Positions 16,981 through 25,852 of a DNA stretch of 64,000 nucleotides are shown one piece after another (positions within the stretch are counted from its first letter, which is position 1; each line of letters begins with the position of its first letter). The translations under genes were made by a program, and so were the position numbers. Source of the stretch: JACQPU01 sp039961715 (GTDB taxonomy: Bacteria > Bacteroidota > Ignavibacteria > UBA10030); the NCBI GenBank assembly GCA_039961715.1, contig JABRVW010000042.1, positions 62,001 to 126,000 on the forward strand. Direction: 5' to 3'. The notes under the pieces were generated by a model. It had not been told where the DNA came from, made no database searches, and worked only from the letters and a program-made list of their open reading frames with translations.

Positions 16981-19086
16981 ATGACGTCAAGAACATCCAC
17001 GTTTCATGTTTCCGGACTCTGTTGTGCCGCCGAAGAGGCGATCATCCGAAAGCGTTTGCAGGCACAGAAGGGAGTCCATGACCTCACGGTGCACATAGTC
17101 ACCAAGAAGGTTGAAGTCCGGCATTCGTGCCCGGAAGCCGAGATCCTCCGTTCCCTCCGGGAGATCGGGCTCCCGGCAACGCGGCACGCACGACCCGGCA
17201 GGGACCCAAACCTCCGCCCCTTGCTGGTCTCCACCCTCGCCGGCATCGGTCTGTTTGTCCTCGGGCTGATCCTTTCCACTTTCGGCGACCCGCATGGCCT
17301 GGCCGTGCCGGCGTACCTTGTTGCGATTGCCGCGTCCGGCTGGCGTGTCGCCCTTCGCGCCGCGACATCGGTCAGGAGGCTTGCCCTCGATATGAATTTC
17401 CTCATGGCCGCAGCGGTGATCGGGGCGGTCGCGATAGGCGAATATGCCGAAGGTGCGGCGGTCATTGTTCTCTTCGCTGTTTCGCTCCTTCTCGAATCGC
17501 TCGCAACCGACCGCAGCAGAAAGGCCATCGAGTCTCTGATGAGCATCTCCCCCCCCACAGCCACGCTGCGAAACGGCACGCAGGAGACGGTCGTTCCCGT
17601 GGAGAAGGTTTCCGTTGATCAAACCGTCATTATTCGTCCCGGCGAGAGGGTTCCGCTCGACGGCACGATCGTCTCCGGAAGCTCCACGGTCGATCAGTCG
17701 GCCATCACCGGAGAATCGATTCCGGTCGCCAAGAATCCCGGCGACCCGGTGTTTGCCGGCTCGTTGAATCAACGGGGCGCCCTCGATGTACGCGTTACCA
17801 AACTTGCAGGCGATTCGACCATCGCCCACATTGTGCAATTAATCGAGGAAGCCCAGGCCAACAAGGCGCCGTCACAGACATTTGTCGAACGATTCGCCCG
17901 CGTGTACACACCCGCGGTATTCATGCTCGCGCTGGCGATCGCGTTCCTGCCTCCTCTCCTGCTCGGCGGAGAATTCGCAACATGGTTTTACCGCGCGCTT
18001 GTCCTCCTGGTCATCGCCTGTCCCTGCGCACTCGTGATTTCCACACCGGTGAGTGTCATCAATGCCCTCACCCGCGCCGCGCGAAGCGGCATTCTGATCA
18101 AGGGCGGCATTCATCTGGAACGCCTTGCCGGCGTGCGAACTCTGGCTGTCGACAAGACGGGCACGGTTACCGCGGGCGAAGCTGCTGTCACCGATATCGT
18201 CAGCCTGAATTCCGTTCCGCCGGAGGATATCCTCCGCATTGCGGCCGCGCTGGAGGCCAATTCCGAGCATCACCTGGCGGATGCCTTCCTGAGAAAGGCC
18301 GAGGCGGACGGGATTCCGGTCTGCAGATCGGATGTGAGGAATTTCGAGGCGATTCCCGGCAAGGGGGTCCGGGCGGTCCTGGACGGCGTGCCTTACGCGC
18401 TCGGCAATCATCCGTTGGTGGAGGAACTTGGCATGTGCAATCCACCTCTTGAGGCGGTACTGGACCGGCTCGAGCGGCAGGGAAAGACAGCGGTGGTTCT
18501 GACATCCCAAAGCGGCCCCGTGGGAGTGATTGGGATTGCCGATCGGGTTCGGAACGAGAGCGCTGACGTCATTGGGGAATTGAGGAACCTCGGAATTTCC
18601 CGGATCGTGCTCCTGACGGGAGACAACCGGGGCACAGCCGAGGCTGTGGGGGGCATACTTGGTGCCGATGAGGTCCGGTCTGAACTTCTCCCCCACCAGA
18701 AGCTCGAGGCGGTGCGCGAATTGCGTTCGCGGTTCGGAACGACAGCCATGGTTGGCGACGGCATCAACGATGCGCCAGCGCTCGCCGCGGCGGACGTGGG
18801 CATTGCGATGGGCGGCATTGGATCGGACACAGCGTTGGAGACGGCTGACGTGGTGCTGATGTCGGACGATCTCCGGAACATCCCGTTCGGCATCCGGCTG
18901 GGGAGGCGCGCCCTGAGGATCATCAAGCAAAATATCGGCATAGCCCTTGCTACAAAGGCCGTATTTCTGGTCCTTGGTATTCTGGGCATGACAAGTCTTT
19001 GGCTTGCGATTCTGGCCGATGACGGAGCCACCCTGGTCGTGATCTTGAACAGTTTGCGATTGCTGAGGGGAAAAAGAGAAGGTTGA
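16981..19086 (+). CDS. Zn/Cd/Pb-exporting P1B-type ATPase
   Basis: 701 residues from the ATG at 16981; the open frame extends upstream but that part overlaps the repressor gene. Order: N-terminal HMA domain with the CCxxE motif (Cys14, Cys15, Glu18), membrane helices, actuator TGES in SAITGESIPVA, CPC at 347-349, phosphorylated Asp391 in DKTGTVT, GDGINDAPALAAADVGIAMG, and a last helix pair with the Lys and Asp (TKAVF, LADDGAT) that mark ZntA/CadA P1B-2 pumps. The usual HP dipeptide of the N domain is HH here (SEHHLADAF). It exports soft divalent cations using ATP. Transcribed with the SmtB-like repressor. Confidence 0.93.
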   Translation: MTSRTSTFHVSGLCCAAEEAIIRKRLQAQKGVHDLTVHIVTKKVEVRHSCPEAEILRSLREIGLPATRHARPGRDPNLRPLLVSTLAGIGLFVLGLILSTFGDPHGLAVPAYLVAIAASGWRVALRAATSVRRLALDMNFLMAAAVIGAVAIGEYAEGAAVIVLFAVSLLLESLATDRSRKAIESLMSISPPTATLRNGTQETVVPVEKVSVDQTVIIRPGERVPLDGTIVSGSSTVDQSAITGESIPVAKNPGDPVFAGSLNQRGALDVRVTKLAGDSTIAHIVQLIEEAQANKAPSQTFVERFARVYTPAVFMLALAIAFLPPLLLGGEFATWFYRALVLLVIACPCALVISTPVSVINALTRAARSGILIKGGIHLERLAGVRTLAVDKTGTVTAGEAAVTDIVSLNSVPPEDILRIAAALEANSEHHLADAFLRKAEADGIPVCRSDVRNFEAIPGKGVRAVLDGVPYALGNHPLVEELGMCNPPLEAVLDRLERQGKTAVVLTSQSGPVGVIGIADRVRNESADVIGELRNLGISRIVLLTGDNRGTAEAVGGILGADEVRSELLPHQKLEAVRELRSRFGTTAMVGDGINDAPALAAADVGIAMGGIGSDTALETADVVLMSDDLRNIPFGIRLGRRALRIIKQNIGIALATKAVFLVLGILGMTSLWLAILADDGATLVVILNSLRLLRGKREG

Positions 19087-19111
19087 CTTTCTTGGGGGTT
19101 TTCGCTATTTT
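19083..19111 (+). promoter_or_regulatory. Candidate promoter of rplU-rpmA
   Basis: TTGACT at 19083 and TATTTT at 19106 are separated by 17 bases, overlapping the last codon of the ATPase gene. About 45 bases of leader remain before rplU. Confidence 0.5.
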
Positions 19112-19157
19112 AGTTCTTCACCGTAATCAGAAATCCCTTCACCGAACAGGTTCTCGC

Positions 19158-19466
19158 ATGTACGCTGTCGTCGAAATCGCCGGTCAACAGTTCAAAGTCT
19201 CCAAGTCGGACAAGGTCCAGGTGCCCAGGCTCCCGATTGAAGAGGGCAAGAAAGTAACCTTTGAGAAGGTTCTTCTGGTCAGCGACGACAAACAGACAAA
19301 AATCGGTGCGCCTTATGTTGCAGGCTCCCAGGTCGAAGCCAGGGTTCTCGCCCACGACAAGGCCGACAAGGTGATGGTGTTCAAAAAGAAGCGGCGGAAG
19401 GGGTACAAGGTTCTGAAGGGGCATCGGCAGGCCTTTACGGAGGTGGAGATAACGAGCGTTGGATGA
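19158..19466 (+). CDS. rplU: 50S ribosomal protein L21 (bL21)
   Basis: 102 residues from the ATG at 19158, normal length. It starts MYAVVEIAGQQFKVSKSDKV and ends with KKRRKGYKVLKGHRQAFTEVEITSV, both diagnostic of bL21, which binds 23S rRNA in the large subunit. Followed by rpmA 72 bases later, the conserved L21-L27 pair. The gap contains a heptad tract. Confidence 0.97.
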   Translation: MYAVVEIAGQQFKVSKSDKVQVPRLPIEEGKKVTFEKVLLVSDDKQTKIGAPYVAGSQVEARVLAHDKADKVMVFKKKRRKGYKVLKGHRQAFTEVEITSVG

Positions 19467-19473
19467 ATGGATG

Positions 19474-19508
19474 TTCAATTTTCAATTGCCAATTGAAGAT
19501 TGACAATC
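19474..19508. repeat. Heptanucleotide tract between rplU and rpmA
   Basis: TTCAATT, TTCAATT, GCCAATT, GAAGATT, GACAATC in direct succession. It lies inside a conserved ribosomal protein operon without interrupting it. Confidence 0.75.
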
Positions 19509-19538
19509 GAACATAAACCCGATTCTTCAAGGCATATC

Positions 19539-19796
19539 ATGGCTCATAAAAAAGGTGGTGGAAGCTCCAAAAACGGACGGGACAGTCAGGCAAAGCGTCT
19601 TGGCGTGAAGGCATTTGGCGGCCAGACTGTCACTGCCGGAAGCATTTTGGTCCGCCAGCGCGGCACCAAATTCCAGCCCGGCATCAATGTCGGTCTGGGA
19701 GGCGATGATACGTTGTTTGCGCTTGTCGACGGCGTGGTACGGTTTGAGCGCGTCGGGAAGACCAGAAAACGCATCAGCGTCCATTCAGCAAACTGA
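19539..19796 (+). CDS. rpmA: 50S ribosomal protein L27 (bL27)
   Basis: 85 residues from the ATG at 19539 (CAAGG upstream). MAHKKGGGSSKNGRDSQAKR is the canonical bL27 N-terminus, here without the cleavable extension seen in Firmicutes. GSILVRQRGTKFQPG and GDDTLFALVDGVV confirm it. The N-terminal tail reaches the peptidyl transferase centre. Confidence 0.97.
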   Translation: MAHKKGGGSSKNGRDSQAKRLGVKAFGGQTVTAGSILVRQRGTKFQPGINVGLGGDDTLFALVDGVVRFERVGKTRKRISVHSAN

Positions 19797-19807
19797 TTCT
19801 CCTCTCA

Positions 19808-19836
19808 AGTCCCCGCCAGCGGGGACTTTTTCTTTT
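19808..19836 (+). terminator. Rho-independent terminator after rpmA
   Basis: AAGTCCCCGC pairs with GCGGGGACTT, followed by TTTCTTTT, 11 bases after the stop codon. Confidence 0.92.
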
Positions 19837-19923
19837 ACAACCTCACATTGTTCCGTCCTCCCTCTCCGGACGGTCTCACATCCGATGAGCGGGGGATCGG
19901 AACCAACTCCGGAGGAACTCCCC

Positions 19924-20847
19924 ATGAAAATCACTGTCATTGGTGCCGGACACGTGGGCGCCACGGCGGCACAGCGCATAGCAGAGAAAGAGCTCGCGAA
20001 TGAGGTCGTTTTGGTCGATGTCGTCGAGGGCCTGCCACAGGGCAAGGGTCTCGACATGTATGAGTCGGCTCCGATCGAGGGGTTCGATGCAAAAGTCATC
20101 GGCACGAACTCGTATGAACAGACCAGGAACTCAGACATTATTCTGATCACGGCCGGCATTGCCCGCAAACCCGGCATGAGCCGCGACGATCTGCAGGCGA
20201 CAAACGCCAGCATTGTGAAGACGGTCACTGAGCAATCGGTGGCACAGTCCCCCCGAGCCATCATCATTGTGGTATCCAATCCGCTCGACGTGATGACTTA
20301 CGTTGCGAAGAAGGTGAGCGGATTCGAACGGCACCGTGTGCTCGGCATGGCGGGTGTGCTGGATTCCGCGAGGTTTCGGACGTTCATTGCCATGGAGCTG
20401 AACGTGTCGGTCGAGGACGTGACCGCGTTCGTGCTCGGCGGCCACGGCGACTCGATGGTTCCGTTGCCGCGGTACTCGACCGTTGCGGGCATTCCTCTGC
20501 CGGATCTGATGGACAAGGCGACGATTGACCGTCTGGTGAAGCGTACGCGCGACGGCGGCATTGAGATCGTGAACTACCTCAAGACCGGCAGCGCGTACTA
20601 TGCTCCCTCCTCAGCCGCGGTGGAGATGATCGAATCGATCGTTCGCGACAAGAGACGGATTCTGCCTTGCGCGGCCTGGCTGGAGGGTGAGTACGGGTTA
20701 AAGGACGTGTATTGCGGTGTTCCGGTCAAGCTCGGCAGCAAAGGCATGGAAGAGATCATTCAGATCAAGCTAACGCCTGAAGAGCAGGCAGGATTAAACA
20801 AATCCGCCGACGATGTCAGGGTTAATATTGCAAAACTCAACATCTGA
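19924..20847 (+). CDS. mdh: Malate dehydrogenase (LDH-like type)
   Basis: 307 residues from the ATG at 19924 with GGAGGA eight bases upstream. NAD-binding loop GAGHVGATAA, Asp in VLVDVVEG, the substrate-specificity Arg in ITAGIARKPGMSR, SNPLDV, and the catalytic His in GGHGDSMVPL are all visible. Arg rather than Gln at the mobile-loop position indicates malate, not lactate. It interconverts malate and oxaloacetate in the TCA cycle. This tetrameric type is usual in Chlorobi and Bacteroidota. Terminators lie on both sides, so it is monocistronic. Confidence 0.95.
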   Translation: MKITVIGAGHVGATAAQRIAEKELANEVVLVDVVEGLPQGKGLDMYESAPIEGFDAKVIGTNSYEQTRNSDIILITAGIARKPGMSRDDLQATNASIVKTVTEQSVAQSPRAIIIVVSNPLDVMTYVAKKVSGFERHRVLGMAGVLDSARFRTFIAMELNVSVEDVTAFVLGGHGDSMVPLPRYSTVAGIPLPDLMDKATIDRLVKRTRDGGIEIVNYLKTGSAYYAPSSAAVEMIESIVRDKRRILPCAAWLEGEYGLKDVYCGVPVKLGSKGMEEIIQIKLTPEEQAGLNKSADDVRVNIAKLNI

Positions 20848-20878
20848 GAATCATTCACGGTGTTGTTTTTCGCGTACA

Positions 20879-20910
20879 GGAGCCGGAATTGCATTCCGGC
20901 TCCGTGTTTT
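20879..20910 (+). terminator. Rho-independent terminator after mdh
   Basis: GGAGCCGGAAT pairs perfectly with ATTCCGGCTCC across a three-base loop, followed by GTGTTTT. Confidence 0.9.
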
Positions 20911-21004
20911 AGAGAGGGAATCGGGAACCTGTTGCATCTCAACCGGCCGTTTCTTAAACTATCCGGACCCTTTCGCCCATGCAAATCAATCCAAAGGAGG
21001 CAAC

Positions 21005-21772
21005 ATGAAGTACGGCGCCACGCTCTCTTTGCTCTTTCTGGTCGTTCTTGCACTGCTCTCCGGACCGGGCTGTGACAAAACCACCGATCCTGCAAAGGAA
21101 CAGGTTACCGGCGATCTGTTTCCGTTGACTGCCGGACATAAGCTGACTTTCAATGGGTTCATTCGTGATGCTCAAAACGACACGAACATCACAGACACAG
21201 GAGCCTACTACAGGGGAATCATGACGATTCTTCCAACAGCTCCTCCGTTACCGCCCAATGTTCCCAACATTGCGGGAACAACGTTCTTCATTCAAGACTC
21301 CTCCCTGGTCGATCCCACTCCGACGTGGGTTGTAAGCGGCTTCTATGTGAAACGATCCTCATCTACCTCCGGCGACTTCATGTTCCTCACAAACGCCGGA
21401 CGGTTCTACCGTCTGACGGGCGTGGCGCGAACCGACTCATTGAAATGGATTCTCCTCGTTAAAGAAAATGCCACCGTCGGTGAACCCTGGGTTGCTTTCG
21501 ACAGTTCGTATGCCAATCAGGCGGGAAGCACCTCGCGTCTCTACATCGAATGCGTGTTTGACGGATTGGCACCCATTACGGTCAACGCACAAACATACCA
21601 GGCCTACAAGCTCACGGCGACACGGTCGGTCTTCTTCGGCGGTGCCCTTGTCAGCCAGGGACCGACAGCCAGCATCTGGCTGGTCCCGAACCTGGGAATC
21701 GTTCGATTCATTTTCAACTCTGACCAGGAAACACCCGGCTTCGAGCGAAACCTGCTCAGCAAAAATTTCTGA
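21005..21772 (+). CDS. Lipoprotein of unknown function
   Basis: 255 residues from the ATG at 21005, with AAAGGAGG four bases upstream. The signal peptide ends at the lipobox LSGPGC (Cys23), followed by DKTTDP. The mature part is beta-rich with repeated polar/aromatic strands (GDLFPLTAGHKLTFNGFIRD, FYRLTGVARTDSLKWILLVKE). No enzyme motif. Such small lipoproteins are common in Ignavibacteria-like genomes; role unknown. Confidence 0.78.
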   Translation: MKYGATLSLLFLVVLALLSGPGCDKTTDPAKEQVTGDLFPLTAGHKLTFNGFIRDAQNDTNITDTGAYYRGIMTILPTAPPLPPNVPNIAGTTFFIQDSSLVDPTPTWVVSGFYVKRSSSTSGDFMFLTNAGRFYRLTGVARTDSLKWILLVKENATVGEPWVAFDSSYANQAGSTSRLYIECVFDGLAPITVNAQTYQAYKLTATRSVFFGGALVSQGPTASIWLVPNLGIVRFIFNSDQETPGFERNLLSKNF

Positions 21773-21796
21773 CCTCTTCAACGCATCTCATCCTTC

Positions 21797-21823
21797 AAGC
21801 CCCGGTGCGGCAGACCGGGGCTT
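21797..21823 (+). terminator. Hairpin terminator after the lipoprotein
   Basis: AAGCCCCGGT pairs with ACCGGGGCTT across seven bases. The T-run is short (TGTTAACT), so strength is uncertain. Confidence 0.65.
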
Positions 21824-21875
21824 GTTAACTCTCGGACCTGTGTAAGGCCGGTCTCTCCGGCGGAGGTATGATTCG

Positions 21876-24173
21876 GTGCACTCTCTTACCCGTTCCATTC
21901 TTGTCGTTTCTCTCGTTGTTGCCCTCTCCCTTTCCATCGTTACGGGACAATCCGCAACCAATGGAATCATTGCAGGGGTGGTTAAGGACGACGAGAATCG
22001 CCAGGGCATCCCGTTCGTCAACGTCATCATTAAAGGAACCCAGCTGGGCGCGGCGTCCGACGAGAACGGCAGATACATCATCCGTGGAGTCCCTCCCGGC
22101 GAGCACACCCTCGTTGTGTCCTCCGTCGGCTTTCGCACCATTGAGACTCCCGTCCGAATCGAGCCCGGCACAACGGTCACCCGCGATTTCTACATGGCCC
22201 ATTCCATGGTGGAACTGAGCGAGGTACTCGTCTATGGTGCCTCGTTGCGTCGCGAGCGCATTACGGAGGCACCGGCGTCAGTCTCGATCATTGAGGCAGA
22301 CGACATTGCCCGTAACGCCTCCCATGGCCAGCTTCCGAAGCTCCTGGAGTCGGAACCAGGCATTGACATGGTGCAGAGTGGATTGTACGATTTCAACGTG
22401 AACACTCGCGGCTTCAACAGTTCCCTGAACAGGCGCCTGTTGATCCTCCTGGACGGCCGCGATCTGGGAACAGCTTTCCTTGGCGCGACGGAGTGGAACG
22501 GTCTCACGATTCCTCTGGAGGAGCTAGGCCGTATCGAGCTTGTGCGGGGACCGGGATCGGCCCTCTATGGGGCAAACGCGTACAACGGAGTCATGAATAT
22601 TACTTCGATTCCACCGCGGGCATCACGCGGAACACGTGTCCTGCTGGGCGTGGGGGAACTCAGCATGGTTCGCGGAGATGTGCGGCATGCCGATGCCATC
22701 GGACAGTGGAGTTATCGCATCAATATCGGCGGGATTTCAGGAAAGACGTTCAGCAGGATCAGGACGGGCCGTCAATTCGAATACCCGGGATTCAATCCCG
22801 TTCTCAATGACGAGGTGAAGGATCTCAACACCGATCCCGTCCGGAATGTGTATGCGTCCGCCCGGCTGGATTATGACTACACAGACGGTGGGGTCTCCAC
22901 GGTGGAAGGCGGCGTGGCGCAGGTTGAAAACGAAGTGATCGTCACAGGCATTGGCCGCGTGCAGGTTCGAAAAGCAAGCAGGCCGTGGGCCAGGGTCAGC
23001 TACACGGGTCACGGATTCAGTTTCGTCGGATGGACAAGCGCGCGTGTCAATCTTGAGCCGGAAGTTTCCCTCTCCACCGGCCTGGATCTCTACCAGGACG
23101 CGCTCATTACTCAGGGAGAGGCTCAATACACGTTCAGCCTTCCCGACAAGCAATTGATGGCAGTTGTCGGAGCGTCGCACAGGCTTGTGGACATCGGCAC
23201 CAAGGGGACTCTGATGCAGAGCGTGCGACACGACAACATGACCGGCATCTATGGCCAGCTGGAGTACAAGGTGTCGAACGATCTCAGGGCGCTGTTGGCC
23301 GCGCGCTGGGACAGAAGCTCGGTGCATGACAGCCAGTTTTCTCCCAAAGCAGCCCTCGTCTGGTCATTCCAGCCAGGGCATGCCCTGCGCCTCACGTTCA
23401 ACAAGGCATTTCAGGCACCGAATTACTCGGAACTCTTTCTCCATGTCAAACATCCCACCAGGGCGCTTGCCTACTACGGCAACATGGTGGAGAATCCCGA
23501 CGGACTTACAGGATTTGTCGGGGGACTTCAGCCGGGATCGCTTAAGAACATGACGGTTGAAAAGATCACGAGCTACGAAATCGGCTACAAAGGTGTGTTT
23601 GTGAACTCGTTGTTCCTCACGGCCGATCTGTACTACAGTGAGCTGACCGATTTCGTTACGGATCTTGCTGTCGGGGTTAATCCTCGCTTCCCTCCCCAGG
23701 GCATCTATCCCGGGGACCCTCTGTCGCCGAGGACCATCTGGTCGTATGTCAACGCAGGAAGGGTGCGTGAGGCGGGGCTTGAAATGGGGGCCAACTACTA
23801 TCTCGGCGACTCGTGGCTCTTTCGGGGGAACTTCACATGGTATTCGTTTGAAGTCGTTGAGAAGAACATCAACGATGTGTTGATTCCAAATTCGCCGCGA
23901 TATCGTATCGGCGGCGGGGTTACCTACACCCATCAGCGAGGTGACGTTGCACTCTCACTGAAGTACGTCCCAACCTTTGATTGGGCGGCGGGCATCTATC
24001 GCGGAGCTGTCTCCGCATATGCGATCATGGATCTTAGCAGTACCTACCGTGCAACAAACAATGTGACATTCACGCTTGCAGTTGCCAATCTCCTCGATCG
24101 TCAGCATTACCAGATCTTCGGCGGATCCTATTTGGGCCGGAGAGCAACGATGACCGCAGCCTATAGCTTTTGA
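21876..24173 (+). CDS. TonB-dependent outer-membrane receptor
   Basis: 765 residues from a GTG at 21876 with GGCGGAGG nine bases upstream; the nearby ATG at 21868 is out of frame. A signal peptide (ending near TGQ) is followed by a carboxypeptidase-regulatory-like beta-sandwich at about 30-110 (GVVKDDENRQGIPFVNVIIKG), the plug domain at about 125-245 (SVSIIEADDIARN, RGPGSALYGANAYNGVMNI), and a 22-strand barrel ending in TAAYSF. It takes up a large substrate using TonB energy. Neighbouring genes give no hint; B12, siderophore or oligosaccharide are all possible. Confidence 0.92.
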   Translation: MHSLTRSILVVSLVVALSLSIVTGQSATNGIIAGVVKDDENRQGIPFVNVIIKGTQLGAASDENGRYIIRGVPPGEHTLVVSSVGFRTIETPVRIEPGTTVTRDFYMAHSMVELSEVLVYGASLRRERITEAPASVSIIEADDIARNASHGQLPKLLESEPGIDMVQSGLYDFNVNTRGFNSSLNRRLLILLDGRDLGTAFLGATEWNGLTIPLEELGRIELVRGPGSALYGANAYNGVMNITSIPPRASRGTRVLLGVGELSMVRGDVRHADAIGQWSYRINIGGISGKTFSRIRTGRQFEYPGFNPVLNDEVKDLNTDPVRNVYASARLDYDYTDGGVSTVEGGVAQVENEVIVTGIGRVQVRKASRPWARVSYTGHGFSFVGWTSARVNLEPEVSLSTGLDLYQDALITQGEAQYTFSLPDKQLMAVVGASHRLVDIGTKGTLMQSVRHDNMTGIYGQLEYKVSNDLRALLAARWDRSSVHDSQFSPKAALVWSFQPGHALRLTFNKAFQAPNYSELFLHVKHPTRALAYYGNMVENPDGLTGFVGGLQPGSLKNMTVEKITSYEIGYKGVFVNSLFLTADLYYSELTDFVTDLAVGVNPRFPPQGIYPGDPLSPRTIWSYVNAGRVREAGLEMGANYYLGDSWLFRGNFTWYSFEVVEKNINDVLIPNSPRYRIGGGVTYTHQRGDVALSLKYVPTFDWAAGIYRGAVSAYAIMDLSSTYRATNNVTFTLAVANLLDRQHYQIFGGSYLGRRATMTAAYSF

Positions 24174-24190
24174 CCCGACGGCCCTGAAAG

Positions 24191-24229
24191 CACAAAGGCC
24201 CGCGGCCATTGGCGCGGGCCTTGTGTTTT
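24191..24229. terminator. Bidirectional terminator
   Basis: CACAAAGGCCCGCG pairs with CGCGGGCCTTGTG (one bulged A), followed by TTTTC. It lies between the converging TonB receptor and RsbW-like genes and could serve both. Confidence 0.85.
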
Positions 24230-24242
24230 CCGGAGTGCTTCC

Positions 24243-24719
24243 CTACCGCAATCGTTTCAGATTAATCATCATCTCCACAGTTGTTCCGTTGGGTGATGGA
24301 CGGATATCCACGCGGTCCATCATGGACCGGATCAAAAAGATCCCCCGACCGCTTTCCTTGAGAAGATTCTGCTCATCAAGGGGATTCGGGATGGTCGAAG
24401 GATCAAAGCCGTTTCCCTGGTCGGTCACGGTCACCACCACACTGTCGCTGTTGAGCGTGCACACAATGCAGGCCCTTTTGCGGGGATCAGACTTGTTGCC
24501 ATGCACGATGGCGTTGTTCATGGCTTCGGTCGCCGAAACGAACAGACGGTGAAATGTGCCGTCGTCCAACCGCGCTGTCCTGTTCACCTCCTTGAAGAAG
24601 TCCTCCACCAGGCCGATTTCCTTGGGCGTGCTGATGCATACCATCTCGAAAACCGTCCTCCGATGATTGTTCCCTTCCTCAATTCTCTTGGCGATCGGAG
24701 AAGTCCGCTTCTTTGCCAT
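24243..24719 (-). CDS. RsbW-like anti-sigma/serine kinase (HATPase_c_2)
   Basis: 158 residues. A GHKL ATPase domain occupies about 30-155: N box EAMNNAIVHGNK, G1 box VTDQGNGFDP and G2 box GRGIFLIRSM. This is the single-domain layout of RsbW/SpoIIAB kinases, which hold a sigma factor and phosphorylate an STAS protein. Neither partner is encoded nearby. A SpoIIE-type phosphatase that could complete the switch is at 6666, too far for an operon. The basic N-terminus (AKKRTSPIAKR) is not part of the domain. Confidence 0.88.
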   Translation of the reverse strand: MAKKRTSPIAKRIEEGNNHRRTVFEMVCISTPKEIGLVEDFFKEVNRTARLDDGTFHRLFVSATEAMNNAIVHGNKSDPRKRACIVCTLNSDSVVVTVTDQGNGFDPSTIPNPLDEQNLLKESGRGIFLIRSMMDRVDIRPSPNGTTVEMMINLKRLR

Positions 24720-24840
24720 GGTGCAATATCGTTGCCGATCTTCTGAGATTCAACAAATCTTTTTTGCCCCGCGCCGCGCGGTGACGTCGGACACTTCCCA
24801 ACCGGAACGGATTGATTGCCGACCGTTCATCGTCCAAACA

Positions 24841-25785
24841 TCACCTCCCACCCCATAACCTCTTCACAAAGAGCCTTCGAAAGCGCCGGACATCAACACT
24901 CACTGCCACGGCAACGCGGCCCCGCGCCCGACCATGAGGCCATTCCACCGACCTTCCGCGTGTCCACGTCCCCCGGGTCTCGATACGCACATTCATCGCC
25001 CGCCATTTGAACAGACTCCGATCAATCGCCGCTGCGACCGCCATCGGATCGTGCAGGTATCCGCCGAAGAATCCCCGGGTCTTCCTGTGATACGACATGT
25101 AGGGCTTTGTACAACGGATGAGAAAACGGGAAAGCTCGCTGCCCTCCCGGTCTCCCCTCTTCTTCAGCTCGTGCCAATCCAAAATGATCCTCTCGGTCAC
25201 ATCCAGCGGAATCACACGCACCGGAAGCCCACTGGTCATGATCTCATGGGCTGCCTCCGGGTCCACAAAATAGTTGAACTCCGCAACCGGGCCGGTGTTT
25301 CCGGGAACCCGAAATGCACCACCCATGGAAATGATGCTCCCGGCTTTCCGAAGACTCCGGGCATCTTTCCTCCAGGCCTTCGCGAGATTCGTCAGCGGCC
25401 CAAGGGCAACAATCGTGAGACGCTTTCCAAATCGGGCACAGGCACCGAGAATTTCCTCGACGGCATCACGGCGCGTGGCCCCGGCCAGACCGGCAACCTT
25501 CACGCGGGAAGGGACGTCGCCCAGCCCGTCCGTGCCGTGAACCTCGGGCGCAGGAACCAAAGCACGACGGAGCGGTTTCCGGGACCCTTCGGCAACCCGT
25601 GGGGGGCGCGCCGGCCGGACAAGATCGAGAACTCTCAGCACGTTGCGCGTGCATTTGCGCACACCAACGTTCCCCGCGACTGTCGTGATGGCCTCAAGGT
25701 GAAGCTCGGGCGAGCGCAGGGCGAGGATCAAAGCGAGGGCGTCGTCAACGCCGGCGTCGGTATCTATGAGAACGTGTAAGGGCAA
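24841..25785 (-). CDS. Inosine-uridine-type nucleoside hydrolase
   Basis: 314 residues from a TTG start (LPLHVLIDTD read as MPLHVLIDTD). The Ca-binding signature DTDAGVDDALA is at residues 8-18, the GPLTNLA segment and GGAF follow, and the late HDPMAVAAA carries the catalytic His and the last Ca ligand Asp. Such enzymes cleave purine or pyrimidine ribosides to base and ribose. There is no signal peptide. The very basic C-terminus (RRFRRLFVKRLWGGR) is unusual. It lies 67 bases after the epimerase gene with a heptad tract between. Confidence 0.9.
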   Translation of the reverse strand: MPLHVLIDTDAGVDDALALILALRSPELHLEAITTVAGNVGVRKCTRNVLRVLDLVRPARPPRVAEGSRKPLRRALVPAPEVHGTDGLGDVPSRVKVAGLAGATRRDAVEEILGACARFGKRLTIVALGPLTNLAKAWRKDARSLRKAGSIISMGGAFRVPGNTGPVAEFNYFVDPEAAHEIMTSGLPVRVIPLDVTERIILDWHELKKRGDREGSELSRFLIRCTKPYMSYHRKTRGFFGGYLHDPMAVAAAIDRSLFKWRAMNVRIETRGTWTRGRSVEWPHGRARGRVAVAVSVDVRRFRRLFVKRLWGGR

Positions 25786-25806
25786 GGGAAAAGCTTACAG
25801 TTTATG

Positions 25807-25845
25807 GTTCCTGGCGTATGAACCCATGAACCATGAACGATGAAT
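25807..25845. repeat. Heptanucleotide tract, CATGAAC family
   Basis: TATGAAC, CATGAAC, CATGAAC, GATGAAT with an inverted GTTCCTG before. It is the reverse complement of the GTTCATG tract at 3134. Confidence 0.7.
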
Positions 25846-25852
25846 TACCAGA

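Noticed and set aside
19615..19923. N-terminal extension of malate dehydrogenase
   Set aside because: It overlaps rpmA and a strong terminator; the ATG at 19924 gives the exact family N-terminus.
19801..19923. Ribosomal-protein-type autoregulatory leader after rpmA
   Set aside because: The structure is a plain terminator hairpin with a T-run; no further structure was visible.
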